NCBI RefSeq assembly: GCF_004005855.1
Contig: NZ_SACL01000010.1
Location: 1 to 64,000 of the forward strand
Length of the DNA: 64,000 bases
Reading direction: 5' to 3'
Origin: Rhodovarius crocodyli
GTDB lineage: Bacteria; Pseudomonadota; Alphaproteobacteria; Acetobacterales; Acetobacteraceae
Shown: piece by piece, positions 44,168 to 52,857 of the stretch
Position numbering within the stretch: the first letter of the stretch is position 1
How the letters are laid out: each line of letters starts with the position of its first letter
Made by a program: the position numbers and the translations under genes
The notes under the pieces: model-generated
What the model was told of the DNA's origin: nothing
Database searches by the model: none
What the model saw: the letters and a program-made list of their open reading frames with translations, nothing else

Positions 44168-44653
44168 ATGGATGGAATTTCTCCGGCCTTCGGGCATGAC
44201 ATGAACGGCGGCTCGATGCGCGAGAACACGCAGGCCCCGCGCCGCGCCAACCCGCGCAGCGACGGGCACGCCTCGGTGGTGCTGGGACGTTCGCTGCGTC
44301 AGGTCCGGATCGCTGCGGGGCTGACGCTGGAGGGCGTGGCCGCGGGCCTCGGCCTCTCCTACCAGCAGGTGCAGAAGTATGAGCGCGGGATCAACCGCAT
44401 CAGCTCCGTCAGGCTTGGCCGCTTCGCGGAGCTGTGCGGCACGAGCCCCGCCGAGATCCTGATGATGGCCGGGCTGATGACCGACGGTTCCGGCGCCGAG
44501 GGGCGCGAAGTGCCGCGCGACGTGGTGTCGATGCGGCTGGAGATGTCGCTGGTCTCGGCCTTCAGGGCGATCCGCTCAGAGTCGGTGCGCCGCTCCCTGG
44601 TCTCCCTCGCGCGTCAGGTGGCCGACGGCCAGCCCGCGGCGGAGGAGGAATGA
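44168..44653 (+). CDS. XRE-family helix-turn-helix regulator
   Basis: Encodes 161 residues. A disordered N-terminus (1-35) is followed by an HTH_3 domain at about 38-97: LGRSLRQVRIAAGLTLEGVA, then LGLSYQQVQKYERGINRISS. A short helical tail follows (SLVSAFRAIRSESVRRSLVSLARQV). AGAGGAAAGGG precedes ATG 44168. It is divergent from the Gly-rich lipoprotein gene and may regulate it; it ends 4 bases from the convergent response-regulator gene. Confidence 0.88.
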   Translation: MDGISPAFGHDMNGGSMRENTQAPRRANPRSDGHASVVLGRSLRQVRIAAGLTLEGVAAGLGLSYQQVQKYERGINRISSVRLGRFAELCGTSPAEILMMAGLMTDGSGAEGREVPRDVVSMRLEMSLVSAFRAIRSESVRRSLVSLARQVADGQPAAEEE

Positions 44654-44657
44654 GCGC

Positions 44658-45350
44658 TCATTCCTCTCCGGTGAAGAAGCCCGCGAAGGCATAGCCCCGG
44701 TTGCGCAGCGCCACGATCGCGTCGCCGCCCCCGGCGTCGCGGATCTTCTGGCGCAGCTGATAGACCAGATTGTCGATGGACCGGTCGTCCGCGCGGGCGC
44801 TGCGCAGCAGCACCGTGCGGGTCAGCTCCTCTCGGCTCAGCGGCTCTCCGTTCGCGGCGGCCAGGCAGTCGAGCAGCGAGAACTGCGCGCCCGTGAGCGA
44901 CACCACGCTGCCGTCCGGCCTGTAGAGCCGGCGTTCCTGGCGCGAGATCTTCCACGCGGAGGCCACCACCGTTCCCGGCGCGCGCACCTGGCGGCGCAGC
45001 TGGGAGCGCACGCGCGCGATCAGCTCGCGTGAGGTGATGGGCTTGACCAGGAAGTCGTCGGCCCCCGTCTCCAGCCCGATGATGCGGTCGGTCTCGTTGT
45101 TGTTCGCCGTCAGCATGATGATCGGCGCCTCGGTGCGCTGGCGCAGCTCAGGCAGGCGGGCCAGCGTGTCCACGCGCCCCAGCCGCTGGTCCAGCACGAT
45201 GACATCGGGATGGTGGCGCTCAAGCTCGGCCAGGGCGGCCACCCAGTCGCGCGCCACGCGCACGTCGAAGCCATACTGCTCCAGCGCGTCGCTCAGGGCA
45301 TCACCCAAGGCTTCGTCATCATCGACCAGCAATACCCGGGTTTCAGACAC
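44658..45350 (-). CDS. OmpR-family response regulator, GTG start
   Basis: Encodes 230 residues from GTG 45350, with GGAGG 7 bases upstream. The receiver has VDDDE near 10-13, Asp54 in IVLDQRLGRVDT, Thr in IIMLTANNN and Lys103 in FLVKP, all intact. The C-terminal winged helix shows LTGAQFSLLDCLAAANGEPLSREEL and RSIDNLVYQLRQKI, ending with NRGYAFAGFF. It is a paralogue of the regulator at 38621-39313 (shared LDQ-L-VDT-ARL and GADDFLVKP blocks). No kinase is adjacent, so it may share the kinase at 39310 or answer to a distant one. Confidence 0.92.
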   Translation of the reverse strand: MSETRVLLVDDDEALGDALSDALEQYGFDVRVARDWVAALAELERHHPDVIVLDQRLGRVDTLARLPELRQRTEAPIIMLTANNNETDRIIGLETGADDFLVKPITSRELIARVRSQLRRQVRAPGTVVASAWKISRQERRLYRPDGSVVSLTGAQFSLLDCLAAANGEPLSREELTRTVLLRSARADDRSIDNLVYQLRQKIRDAGGGDAIVALRNRGYAFAGFFTGEE

Positions 45351-45656
45351 CCAACATCCTCCGCCCCAAGCCCTCGCGCGTCGGATCGTTACACCGCCAG
45401 GACAATCCACAACAAGCCGGCAGCTATCGCGTCATCTCCCGAAATGACGGCACCGGCATGTAATCTGGAACAGAGCCTTACCCGAATTTCAAGGATTGTC
45501 GCGCTAATTTCTCGCTGTAGGCGGTCGTTTCGCCTTGCGGATGATAAATCCCCGCAAGGGTTGTGGCCCGGCCGGTCTCCTCGCCTGGGACTCGGGGCCT
45601 TCCCGCCACCGGCCATGCTGACTATTGCTGCTGCAGGTTCCTAGGGAGGGAAGGCC
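45351..45656. other. 306-bp divergent intergenic region before otnK
   Basis: Carries the start regions of the response regulator (minus) and otnK (plus). The middle, about 45470-45520, is richer in A+T. I see no gene and no clear regulatory dyad. Confidence 0.55.
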
Positions 45657-46910
45657 ATGCCACTGCTGGGCTGCATAGCGGATGATTTCACCGGCGCCAC
45701 CGACCTTGCCAGCACGCTGGTGCGCCAGGGCATGCGGACCGTTCAGGTGATCGGCGTACCGGAAGGTCCCCTGCCGGAAGCCGATGCGGTGGTGGTGGCG
45801 CTGAAGTCCCGCACCGCGCCGGTGGCCGATGCCGTCGCCTGGTCGCTGGCCGCCTGCGAGGCGCTGCTGGCCGCGGGGGCCAGGCAGATCTTCCACAAAT
45901 ACTGCTCGACCTTCGACTCGACGCCCGCCGGCAATATCGGTCCGGTGACGGAAGCGCTGATGAAGCGGCTCGGTGCCTCCCTGGCCCTGGCCTGCCCCGC
46001 CTTCCCCACCAACGGCCGCACCGTGTTCCAGGGCCACCTGTTCGTGGGCCAGGCGCTGCTGAATGAAAGCGGGATGGAGAAACACCCGCTGACGCCCATG
46101 ACCGACGCCAACCTGGTCCGCGTGCTGGCGGCGCAGACCGACGGCGCGGTGGGCCTCGTGCCCTTCGCCACCGTCGACCAGGGCGCGGTCGCCATCCGCC
46201 GTGCCTTCAGCGGGCTGCAGGATGCGGGCCGCCGCCATGCCATCGTCGATGCCGTGACCGACGCCCATCTCATGGCGATCGGCGAGGCCGCTTCCCTGCA
46301 TCCGCTGGTGACGGGCGGCAGCGGCGTGGCCATGGGGCTGCCCGAGAATTTCCGTCGCGCGGGCGCCCTGCCCCCGCGCGACGATGCGGCCAGCCTGCCG
46401 CCCGGCGGCGGCCATGCGGCGGTCGTGGCGGGCAGTTGCTCCCGCGCCACGCTGGGGCAGATCGGGCTTGCGCGGGACCACATGCCGACGCTGGAGCTGG
46501 ACGCGCTGGCCACCCCCGATGCCGATGCGCTGACCGCCCAGGCGCTGGCCTGGATGGACGGCAAGCTGGGCGCCGGCCCCATCCTGATCGCGGCCAGCGC
46601 GCCGCCCGACAAGGTGGCCGCCCTGCAGGAGAAGCTGGGCCGCGAGGCCGCCGGCGCGCTGGTCGAGGATGTGATGGCCCGCGTGGCCGAGGCGCTGGTC
46701 GCGCGCGGCGTGCGGCGCCTGCTGGTGGCGGGCGGCGAGACCTCGGGCGCGGTGGTGCAGAAGCTCGGCATCGCCACCCTGCGCATCGGGGCCGAGATCG
46801 ACCCCGGCGTGCCCTGGTGCTTCGCCGAGGATGCCGGCCTTCACCTGGCCCTCAAGAGCGGCAATTTCGGCACGCGCGACTTCTTCGTGAAGGCCTTCGA
46901 CCATGTCTGA
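45657..46910 (+). CDS. otnK: 3-oxo-tetronate kinase-like (four-carbon acid sugar kinase)
   Basis: Encodes 417 residues of the former DUF1537 family. GCIADDFTGATDLASTLVRQG at the N-terminus and STFDSTPAGNIGPV near 83-96 are typical, and LLVAGGETSGAVVQKLG near 360 forms the C-terminal nucleotide site. In known pathways it phosphorylates 3-oxo-tetronate (from erythronate or threonate), and OtnC then decarboxylates the product. GGGAGGGAAGG precedes the start. It overlaps otnC by 8 bases. The matching dehydrogenase and OtnI isomerase genes are not nearby. Confidence 0.9.
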   Translation: MPLLGCIADDFTGATDLASTLVRQGMRTVQVIGVPEGPLPEADAVVVALKSRTAPVADAVAWSLAACEALLAAGARQIFHKYCSTFDSTPAGNIGPVTEALMKRLGASLALACPAFPTNGRTVFQGHLFVGQALLNESGMEKHPLTPMTDANLVRVLAAQTDGAVGLVPFATVDQGAVAIRRAFSGLQDAGRRHAIVDAVTDAHLMAIGEAASLHPLVTGGSGVAMGLPENFRRAGALPPRDDAASLPPGGGHAAVVAGSCSRATLGQIGLARDHMPTLELDALATPDADALTAQALAWMDGKLGAGPILIAASAPPDKVAALQEKLGREAAGALVEDVMARVAEALVARGVRRLLVAGGETSGAVVQKLGIATLRIGAEIDPGVPWCFAEDAGLHLALKSGNFGTRDFFVKAFDHV

Positions 46911-47538
46911 GCAAGCCGCCCGCGAGGAGCTCGTGGCCCTGGGTGCCAGCCTGTTCCAGCGCGGCTTCAGCGTGGGCAGCGCGGGCAACATCTCGGTCCG
47001 CCTGCCCGACGGCTACCTGATGACGCCGACCAATTCCTCGCTCGGCCGGCTAGATGCGGCGCGCATCAGCAAACTCGACCTGGAATGGCGGCATGTGGGC
47101 GGCGACAAGCCCTCCAAGGAAGTGTTCATGCACCGCGCGGTGCTGACCGCGCGCCCCGATGCCGGGGCGGTGGTGCATCTGCATTCGACGCATGCCACCG
47201 CCATCGCCTGCCTGGCCGCGGTGGGCGAGACCCGGCCCATCCCGATGCTGACGCCCTATTTCGTCATGCGGGTGGGGCGCGAATTGCCGGTGCTGCCCTA
47301 TCACCGTCCCGGTGATCCGGCGATGGAGGCAGGCATCCACGAAGCCGCCAGATCCGCGCGCGCCGTGCTGCTGGCCAATCACGGCCCGGTCGTGTCGGGA
47401 AAGACGTTGAACGACGCCGTGGCCGCCGCCGAGGAGCTGGAGGAAGCCGCACGCCTCGCGCTGCTGCTGCGCGGGCAGAACCCGCGAGAGCTGACCGAGG
47501 CCGAGATCGACGATCTGCTCGGCACTTTCGGCGCATGA
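46903..47538 (+). CDS. otnC: 3-oxo-tetronate 4-phosphate decarboxylase-like (class II aldolase family)
   Basis: Encodes 211 residues, a class II aldolase/adducin fold. GSAGNISVRLPDGYLMTPTNSSLGRL near 25-50 binds the substrate phosphate. His-x-His in VVHLHSTHATA near 88-98 and the late His in LLANHGPVVSG near 160 are the zinc ligands, with Glu in SKEVFMH as catalytic residue. Pairing with otnK gives the decarboxylase assignment; L-fuculose-phosphate aldolase is the alternative from sequence alone. A hairpin follows its stop. Confidence 0.88.
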   Translation: MSEQAAREELVALGASLFQRGFSVGSAGNISVRLPDGYLMTPTNSSLGRLDAARISKLDLEWRHVGGDKPSKEVFMHRAVLTARPDAGAVVHLHSTHATAIACLAAVGETRPIPMLTPYFVMRVGRELPVLPYHRPGDPAMEAGIHEAARSARAVLLANHGPVVSGKTLNDAVAAAEELEEAARLALLLRGQNPRELTEAEIDDLLGTFGA

Positions 47539-47541
47539 AAA

Positions 47542-47567
47542 AACCGCCCGGATCGCTCCGGGCGGTT
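47542..47567. terminator. Bidirectional terminator between otnC and the histone-like gene
   Basis: A perfect 11-bp stem AACCGCCCGGA / TCCGGGCGGTT with loop TCGC. On the minus strand it is followed by a run of six T, so it is a strong terminator for the histone-like gene. On the plus strand the T tract is only TT. Confidence 0.85.
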
Positions 47568-47591
47568 CAATGGATCACCGATCAGGCGTGA

Positions 47592-48395
47592 TCAGCTGGC
47601 GCTGGGCTCGCCGCCCTCGGGCGCCGGGGTTGCAGCCGCGGCGGGCTTCTTCGCGGCGGGCTTCTTGGGCGCAGCCGGCTTCTTGGCGGCGGCCTTCTTC
47701 GGGGCAGCGGCCTTGGCAGCCGGCTTCGCGGGGGCAGCGGCCTTCTTCGGCGCGGCAGCCTTGGCGGTAGGCTTCGCGGGGGCAGCGGCCTTCTTCGGCG
47801 CGGCAGCCTTGGCAGCCGGCTTCGCGGGGGCGGCGGCCTTCTTGGGCGCAGCGGCCTTCGCAGCCGGCTTCGCGGGGGCGGCAGCCTTCTTGGGCGCAGC
47901 GGCCTTCGCGGCAGGCTTAGCGGGGGCGGCGGCCTTCTTGGGCGCGGCAGCCTTGGCAGCCGGCTTCACGGGGGCGGCGGCCTTCTTCGGCGCGGCAGCC
48001 TTGGCAGCAGGCTTCGCGGGGGCAGCCGGCTTCGCGGGGGCAGCGGCCTTCTTCGGGGCTGCGGCCTTGGCGGGCTTCGCGGCGGCGGCGGGCTTCGCCG
48101 GGGCAGCGGCCTTCTTCGGGGCTGCGGCCTTCGCAGCCGGCTTCGCGGCGGCGGCGGCGGGTTTGGCGGGGGCGGCGGCCTTCTTCGGCGCGGCAGCCTT
48201 GGCGGGCTTGGCCGGAGCAGCGGCCTTCTTGGGCGCAGCGGCCTTGGCGGCGGCGGCCTTGGGCGCCGGGGCCTTCTTCGTCGCGGGCTTGGCCGCGGCG
48301 GCGCGGCTGCGCGCGGTCGCGGGCTTGGGCGTGCGCTTGGTCGTGGACATCGCCATCGCCATCGCGCGCGGTTTGGAAGTGGTCTCCTCAGTCAC
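47592..48395 (-). CDS. Histone H1-like Lys/Ala/Pro-rich DNA-binding protein
   Basis: Encodes 267 residues from GTG 48395, which has AAGGAG 9 bases upstream. Apart from a short N-terminus (MTEETTSKPRAMAMAMSTTK) and an acidic tail (TPAPEGGEPSAS), it consists of Ala, Lys and Pro. The unit KAAAPKKAAAPAKPAA occurs about 11 times, six in near-perfect 16-residue tandem, with the rest shortened or expanded. Such proteins resemble the eukaryotic H1 tail and bacterial H1-like/AlgP/HctB proteins, which bind DNA and compact the nucleoid. The repeat number is prone to change by slippage or assembly error. Confidence 0.88.
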   Translation of the reverse strand: MTEETTSKPRAMAMAMSTTKRTPKPATARSRAAAAKPATKKAPAPKAAAAKAAAPKKAAAPAKPAKAAAPKKAAAPAKPAAAAAKPAAKAAAPKKAAAPAKPAAAAKPAKAAAPKKAAAPAKPAAPAKPAAKAAAPKKAAAPVKPAAKAAAPKKAAAPAKPAAKAAAPKKAAAPAKPAAKAAAPKKAAAPAKPAAKAAAPKKAAAPAKPTAKAAAPKKAAAPAKPAAKAAAPKKAAAKKPAAPKKPAAKKPAAAATPAPEGGEPSAS

Positions 48396-48938
48396 CGTAT
48401 CAGTCTCCTTCAGAATGCGGTTCGGCCAGCGGCGAACGCTTGGATGTTATGGGCAGGAACAAGCGCCATGGGCACACAACGCACCGGGCCCGGTGCGGCT
48501 GCCTGAACGGGCGCGAGGGCGCGCATCACGGTGGTGCGCATCCACGGATGAAGATGTGAGCTGCGACGGATGATGCCCGCCTTCGCGCCCGACATGGCCT
48601 GAGCTTTCCCCTGCCTCACACGAATGCCGCGATGACCGATCCACCCCTCGCGAATCGCGCGTCAATTGTGTGAACGCCGCACGCTATCTGAAGGCGCGGC
48701 GCGCCTGTCAAACACTTTCGCGAATCCGACTGTGCGCGACGACTGCCGCACGCCTCCCGCGCATGGCGCGGCGCGTGATGGCCTGCGTGATTTTCTCCAG
48801 CATTTCCGCGGCACAGCGCGCGATGGCGCATCGTGCATCATGTGCGGCGCAGGCATGGCCGATGCGACGAAATCCGCGTGCACCGGAAACAGGAACGGCG
48901 CCCGAAGGCGCCGTCCGATCAACACCGATGCGGCGTGT
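48396..48938. other. 543-bp region without a convincing gene
   Basis: Lies between the prpC-like gene end and the histone-like gene start. Short frames exist on both strands but have no ribosome site or recognisable sequence. It holds the histone-like gene promoter and, at its right end, the prpC terminator hairpin. A small RNA cannot be excluded. Confidence 0.6.
48895..48914 (-). terminator. Terminator candidate after the citrate/methylcitrate synthase gene
   Basis: Perfect 8-bp stem ACGGCGCC / GGCGCCGT with loop CGAA, 24 bases past the stop. Minus-strand sequence after it is TTCCTGTTTC, a weak T tract. Confidence 0.6.
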
Positions 48939-50069
48939 TCAGCGCGCGCTCATCGGCGGCACGGGCCGCTGCTCCACGCCGGTGTAGAGCGACAGCGGAC
49001 GGATCAGGCGATTGTCCGCCAGCTGCTCCAGCACATGCGCGCTCCAGCCACTGATGCGCGACATGACGAAGATGGGCGTGAACAGAGGGATGTCGAAGCC
49101 CATCAGGTAGTAGGCGGGGCCCGCCGGGAAATCGAGGTTCGGGTGGATGTTCTTCTTTTCGAGCATCACCTTCGCGAGCACGGCGGAGGTGTTCATCCAC
49201 CGCTTGTCGCCCACCACCTCGGCCATGATCTCGGCGTACTTCTTCATCGTCGGAACGCGGCTGTCGCCGGACTTGTAGACGCGGTGGCCGAAGCCCATCA
49301 CCAGCGCCTTGTGGTCGAACTTGCCGAGCAGCCAGGCCTCCGCTTCCTCGGGAGACGGAATCTCCTTCAGCATGTGCATCACGGCCTCATTGGCACCACC
49401 GTGCAGCGGGCCCTTCAGCGCGGCGATGCCGGCCGTGATCGCGCCATGGATGTCGGCCTGGGTGGAGGAGACGGTGCGCGCCGTGAAGGTCGAGGCATTG
49501 AACGTGTGCTCGGCGTACAGGATCAGGCTGACGTCGAAGGCGCGGATCACTTCCTTCGCCGGCACGCTTCCGAACACCATGTTGAAGAAGTTCTCGGCAT
49601 AGGGCAGCGAGGCGTCGGGCGCGATCGGCTCCAGCCCCTTGGCCAGGCGGGCCGCGGCGGCGACGGCGACGGGCGCCTTGGCCAGGATGCGCAGCGCCTT
49701 GCGCCGCTGGGCGGCGTCGGAAATATCGGCCCATTCCGGATCCTCCATCCCCATGAAGGAGACGGCGGTGCGGATCGCGTCCATCGGGTGCGCGTCATGC
49801 GGGAACTCGCGCAGCACCTTCATCAGCGCGGGCGACAGGGCGCGGTTGTTCTTCTCCTCCGCCTTGAAGGCATCGAGCTGCGCCTGGTTCGGCAGCTCTC
49901 CGTTCCACAGCAGATAGACGACTTCCTCGAAGGATGCCTGCTCGCACAGATCCTGCACGGCATAGCCGCGATAGGTCAGGCTGTTGGTCTCCGGCATCAC
50001 CTTGGAGATGGAGCTCTCATCGGCATAGACGCCGACCAGTCCCTTGCGGACCTCGATCTTCTCGCTCAT
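48939..50069 (-). CDS. prpC: 2-methylcitrate synthase/citrate synthase (short type)
   Basis: Encodes 376 residues, the length of PrpC-type enzymes, from ATG 50069. The catalytic residues are His in GPLHGGANE near 228, His in GFGHRVYK near 266 and Asp in HPNLDFPAG near 318. The N-terminus (KGLVGVYADESSISKVMPET, then LTYRGYAVQDL) is typical for the short type. It condenses propionyl-CoA or acetyl-CoA with oxaloacetate. The prpD-family gene 153 bases upstream on the same strand favours the methylcitrate reading, but a housekeeping citrate synthase role cannot be ruled out. Confidence 0.88.
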   Translation of the reverse strand: MSEKIEVRKGLVGVYADESSISKVMPETNSLTYRGYAVQDLCEQASFEEVVYLLWNGELPNQAQLDAFKAEEKNNRALSPALMKVLREFPHDAHPMDAIRTAVSFMGMEDPEWADISDAAQRRKALRILAKAPVAVAAAARLAKGLEPIAPDASLPYAENFFNMVFGSVPAKEVIRAFDVSLILYAEHTFNASTFTARTVSSTQADIHGAITAGIAALKGPLHGGANEAVMHMLKEIPSPEEAEAWLLGKFDHKALVMGFGHRVYKSGDSRVPTMKKYAEIMAEVVGDKRWMNTSAVLAKVMLEKKNIHPNLDFPAGPAYYLMGFDIPLFTPIFVMSRISGWSAHVLEQLADNRLIRPLSLYTGVEQRPVPPMSAR

Positions 50070-50222
50070 CGCGCGTTTTCCCTTTGACTGGCTGCTTCGG
50101 CCCGCTCCCCCAGCCGGCCGCGAAGCCGGATGAGAGAGCGGGCCGCTTGCGATGCGCACCTCGGAAGGCACGCATCGGATATTGGTGCTGCGGCGCAGGA
50201 TGGAACCCGCGCCGCAGGATCC

Positions 50223-51764
50223 TCAGAAGATGCCGGGCTTGGCTTCTTCGAGCGTGCCGCGCGGCAGGGAGACGTTGAGCGCGGAGAGTTCACCGGCCGC
50301 CAGCTTGGGCAGGTTCTGCGCCGCTTCCAGGAAGCGGTTCTGCTCACGCGCGGTGATGATGCCCGTGGTCAGCGTCAGGAACTTGTTGATGTACTGCTCA
50401 CGCGCGAAGGGGCGCGCGCCGCGCGGGTGCGCGTTGGCCACGCCCAGCTCGTCGATCAGCTTCGTGCCGTCCTTGAACACGATCTCGACGCGCCCGCCGA
50501 AGGCCAGCGTGTCGGGGTCCTTGGAGTGGTAGCGCTCGGTCCACTCGGCGGCCTCGGTGGTCTCGATCTTGTGCCACAGGCGCACGGTGTCCGCGCGGCC
50601 CGCGCGCTTCGGCGCATAGCTGTCGACGTGGTGCCAGGAACCGTCCTGCAGGGCGACGGCGAAGATGTACATGATCGAATGGTCGAGCGTCTCGCGGCTC
50701 GCCTTCGGGTCCATCTTCTGCGGGTCGTTCGCGCCGGTGCCGATCACGTAGTGGGTGTGATGGCTGGTGTGGATGATGATCTTCTCGATCTTCTCGAAAT
50801 CCGCGATCTTCTCCCGCATGCGGAAGGCGAGGTCGATCAGCGCCTGGGACTGGTACTCGGCCGAGTGTTCCTTGGTGTAGCTGTCCATGATGGCGCGCTT
50901 CGCCTCACCGGGGCCGGGCAGCGGCACGGTGTAGAGCAGCTCCTCGTACATCGCCTTGCGCGACTTCTTCTCGGCGACGGTGCGGCCGTTCAGCACCCAG
51001 GCCAGCACGCTGTCCTCGCCTTCATAGATCGGGCTCGGCGCGCCCTCGCCGCGCATGCAGCGGTCCACCGCCTCGATCGCGAGCTTGCCGGCATGGGCGG
51101 GCGCATAGGCCTTCCAGCTGCTGATCTCGCCCTTGCGGGACTGGCGGAAGCTGACGGTGGTGTGCAGCGCCTGCTGGATGGACTGGAAGATCACTTCCTG
51201 CGGCAGCTTCAGCAGCGTGCCGATGCCGGCCGCGGCCGAAGGGCCGAGATGCGCGATATGGTCCACCTTGTGCTCATGCAGGCAGATGCTGCGCACCAGG
51301 TCGATCTGCAGTTCATAGCCGGTGGCCAGGCCCCGGATCAGGTCCTTGCCCGAACGGCCCATCGCCTGGGCCACGGCCAGCACGGGGGGGATGTTGTCGC
51401 CGGGGTGGGAGTAGTCGGCGGCCAGGAAGGTGTCGTGCATGTCGAGTTCACGCACGGCGGTGCCGTTGGCCCAGGCGGCCCATTCGGGCGAGACGGTGGT
51501 GCCGGAGGGCGCCCCGAAGACGGTCGCGCCGCCTTCCTTCTTCTTGTGGCCCAGCGCCATGCCGCGGGCGGAGACCACGGGGCGGCGGTTGATGGCCGCG
51601 ATCGCGACGGAAGCGTTGTCGATGATCCGGTTGATGATCATCTCCTGCACGTCCTTCTGGACGGCGACCTTGTCGGCGGCGACGGACGCCATCTTCCACG
51701 CGAGCTGGTCGTCGCGCTTCAGCAGTGACTTCGACGGGTAAACCTTGACCGGGTGCATCTGCAT
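50223..51764 (-). CDS. prpD: MmgE/PrpD-family protein, probable 2-methylcitrate dehydratase
   Basis: Encodes 513 residues from ATG 51764. AGGAGG lies 10 bases before this ATG and only 1 base before the ATG at 51773, which is why 51764 is chosen. Typical PrpD blocks are [28 protein letters not shown] near 95-125, [20 protein letters not shown] near 185 and [15 protein letters not shown] near 235. PrpD dehydrates 2-methylcitrate to cis-2-methylaconitate in propionate use. A prpB lyase is not in the window. It is divergent from a LysR gene with a dyad between. Confidence 0.9.
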   Translation of the reverse strand: MQMHPVKVYPSKSLLKRDDQLAWKMASVAADKVAVQKDVQEMIINRIIDNASVAIAAINRRPVVSARGMALGHKKKEGGATVFGAPSGTTVSPEWAAWANGTAVRELDMHDTFLAADYSHPGDNIPPVLAVAQAMGRSGKDLIRGLATGYELQIDLVRSICLHEHKVDHIAHLGPSAAAGIGTLLKLPQEVIFQSIQQALHTTVSFRQSRKGEISSWKAYAPAHAGKLAIEAVDRCMRGEGAPSPIYEGEDSVLAWVLNGRTVAEKKSRKAMYEELLYTVPLPGPGEAKRAIMDSYTKEHSAEYQSQALIDLAFRMREKIADFEKIEKIIIHTSHHTHYVIGTGANDPQKMDPKASRETLDHSIMYIFAVALQDGSWHHVDSYAPKRAGRADTVRLWHKIETTEAAEWTERYHSKDPDTLAFGGRVEIVFKDGTKLIDELGVANAHPRGARPFAREQYINKFLTLTTGIITAREQNRFLEAAQNLPKLAAGELSALNVSLPRGTLEEAKPGIF

Positions 51765-51827
51765 GTCCGGCATCCCTCCTTCATTCGTTCAGTGGCAGCT
51801 TGGCAGTGGCGCGGTTTGTCGCCCTGC

Positions 51828-51845
51828 ATTGAACATTCGTCCAAT
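51828..51845. promoter_or_regulatory. LysR-type dyad between prpD and the LysR gene
   Basis: ATTGAAC-ATTC-GTCCAAT has arms inverted with one mismatch (ATTGAAC against ATTGGAC). It lies 64 bases upstream of the prpD start and 42 upstream of the lysR start, a usual place for a LysR autoregulatory site. Confidence 0.5.
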
Positions 51846-51886
51846 CCGATTGCCACCGGGCTTCGATAGGCATTTCATATCGCACC

Positions 51887-52828
51887 ATGGCGAGCGAAGG
51901 GGAATTCCGGATTCTGCGCCGGCTGGCGCATTTCCTGGCCGTGGCCGAGGAAAGGCATTTCGGCCGTGCTGCCGCACGCATGGGCCTGAGCCAGCCGCCG
52001 GTCACGGCACAGATCCAGGCGCTGGAGCAGGAGCTGGGCGTGAAGCTGCTGGAGCGCACCCGCAAGGGCGCCCACCCGACGCGGGAGGGCGAGGCGCTGC
52101 TGCCCATGCTGCGCCGCCTGGCCGAGGACGCGCGCCGGGTGGAGGATCTGGCGCGGGAGCTGCGCACCGGCCGCCACGCCCCCATGGCCATGGCCTGCGT
52201 CACCTCCGCCCTGTTCGGGCATCTGCCGCCGCTGGCGCGCGCGCTGCGGAACGCGCGCCCCGAGGCCTCGCTCTCGGTGACCGAGATGGACACCACCGAC
52301 GCGCTGGAGGCGCTGCGGCGCGGCGAGGTGGATTTCGCGCTGGTGCGGCTCGAACGCGAGCACGCCCCCTTCGCCGTGCTGCCCCTCGGCGCCGATGACC
52401 TGCTGGTGGCCCTGCCCGAGGGCCACGCCTTGCTGAAGCGGCCTGGCCCCGTGCCCCTGGCCGCGCTGGCCGAGGAACCGCTGGTCGCCCTGCCCCGCCG
52501 CATCAGCCCCGCCTATTTCGACCGCCAGGTGGAGGCCTGCCGCGCCGCGGGGTTCGAGCCGCGGGCGATGCGGGAGGTGGGGTCCGCCATGGCGCAGCTC
52601 GCCTTCGTGGCGTCGGGACTCGGCGTCGCGCTGGTCAGCGCCGGCATTGCGGGGCTGCGCCCGCCGGGCGTGGTGTTCCGCCGCCTGATCGGGGGCCCGA
52701 CCTCGGTGGGCGTCGCACTCGCCTGGAACCGGGAACGCGAGAGCGAGACCACCCGGCTGGCCGAGGCGGTCGCCCGCGCCGCCTTCCATCTGGCCCCCCG
52801 GGATGACGAGGCGGACGACGCGGGATAG
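51887..52828 (+). CDS. LysR-family transcriptional regulator
   Basis: Encodes 313 residues. HTH at about 10-65: LAHFLAVAEERHFGRAAARMGLSQPPVTAQIQALEQELG. The effector domain (95-295) includes VTEMDTTDALEALRRGEVDFALVRL. It is divergent from prpDC and is followed after 29 bases by a hydantoinase-like gene on the same strand. Either set may be its target: the dyad at 51828-51845 favours prpD and itself, while gene order favours the amide-degradation operon. Confidence 0.92.
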   Translation: MASEGEFRILRRLAHFLAVAEERHFGRAAARMGLSQPPVTAQIQALEQELGVKLLERTRKGAHPTREGEALLPMLRRLAEDARRVEDLARELRTGRHAPMAMACVTSALFGHLPPLARALRNARPEASLSVTEMDTTDALEALRRGEVDFALVRLEREHAPFAVLPLGADDLLVALPEGHALLKRPGPVPLAALAEEPLVALPRRISPAYFDRQVEACRAAGFEPRAMREVGSAMAQLAFVASGLGVALVSAGIAGLRPPGVVFRRLIGGPTSVGVALAWNRERESETTRLAEAVARAAFHLAPRDDEADDAG

Positions 52829-52857
52829 TTTCCCCGGCCTCAGAGGAGAGAGCCAGC

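Noticed and set aside
47690-48250. Regular 48-bp repeats that might suggest a CRISPR-like array
   Set aside because: There are no unique spacers. The repeats are in-frame coding units of the histone-like protein, and no cas genes are present.
47665-48573. Ala/Phe/Gly-rich plus-strand frame opposite the histone-like gene
   Set aside because: It is the mirror of the Lys/Ala/Pro repeats; the minus strand has the start signals and the strong terminator.
48616-48925. Short frames in the gap before the histone-like gene
   Set aside because: No ribosome sites, no similarity to known proteins and overlapping one another on both strands.
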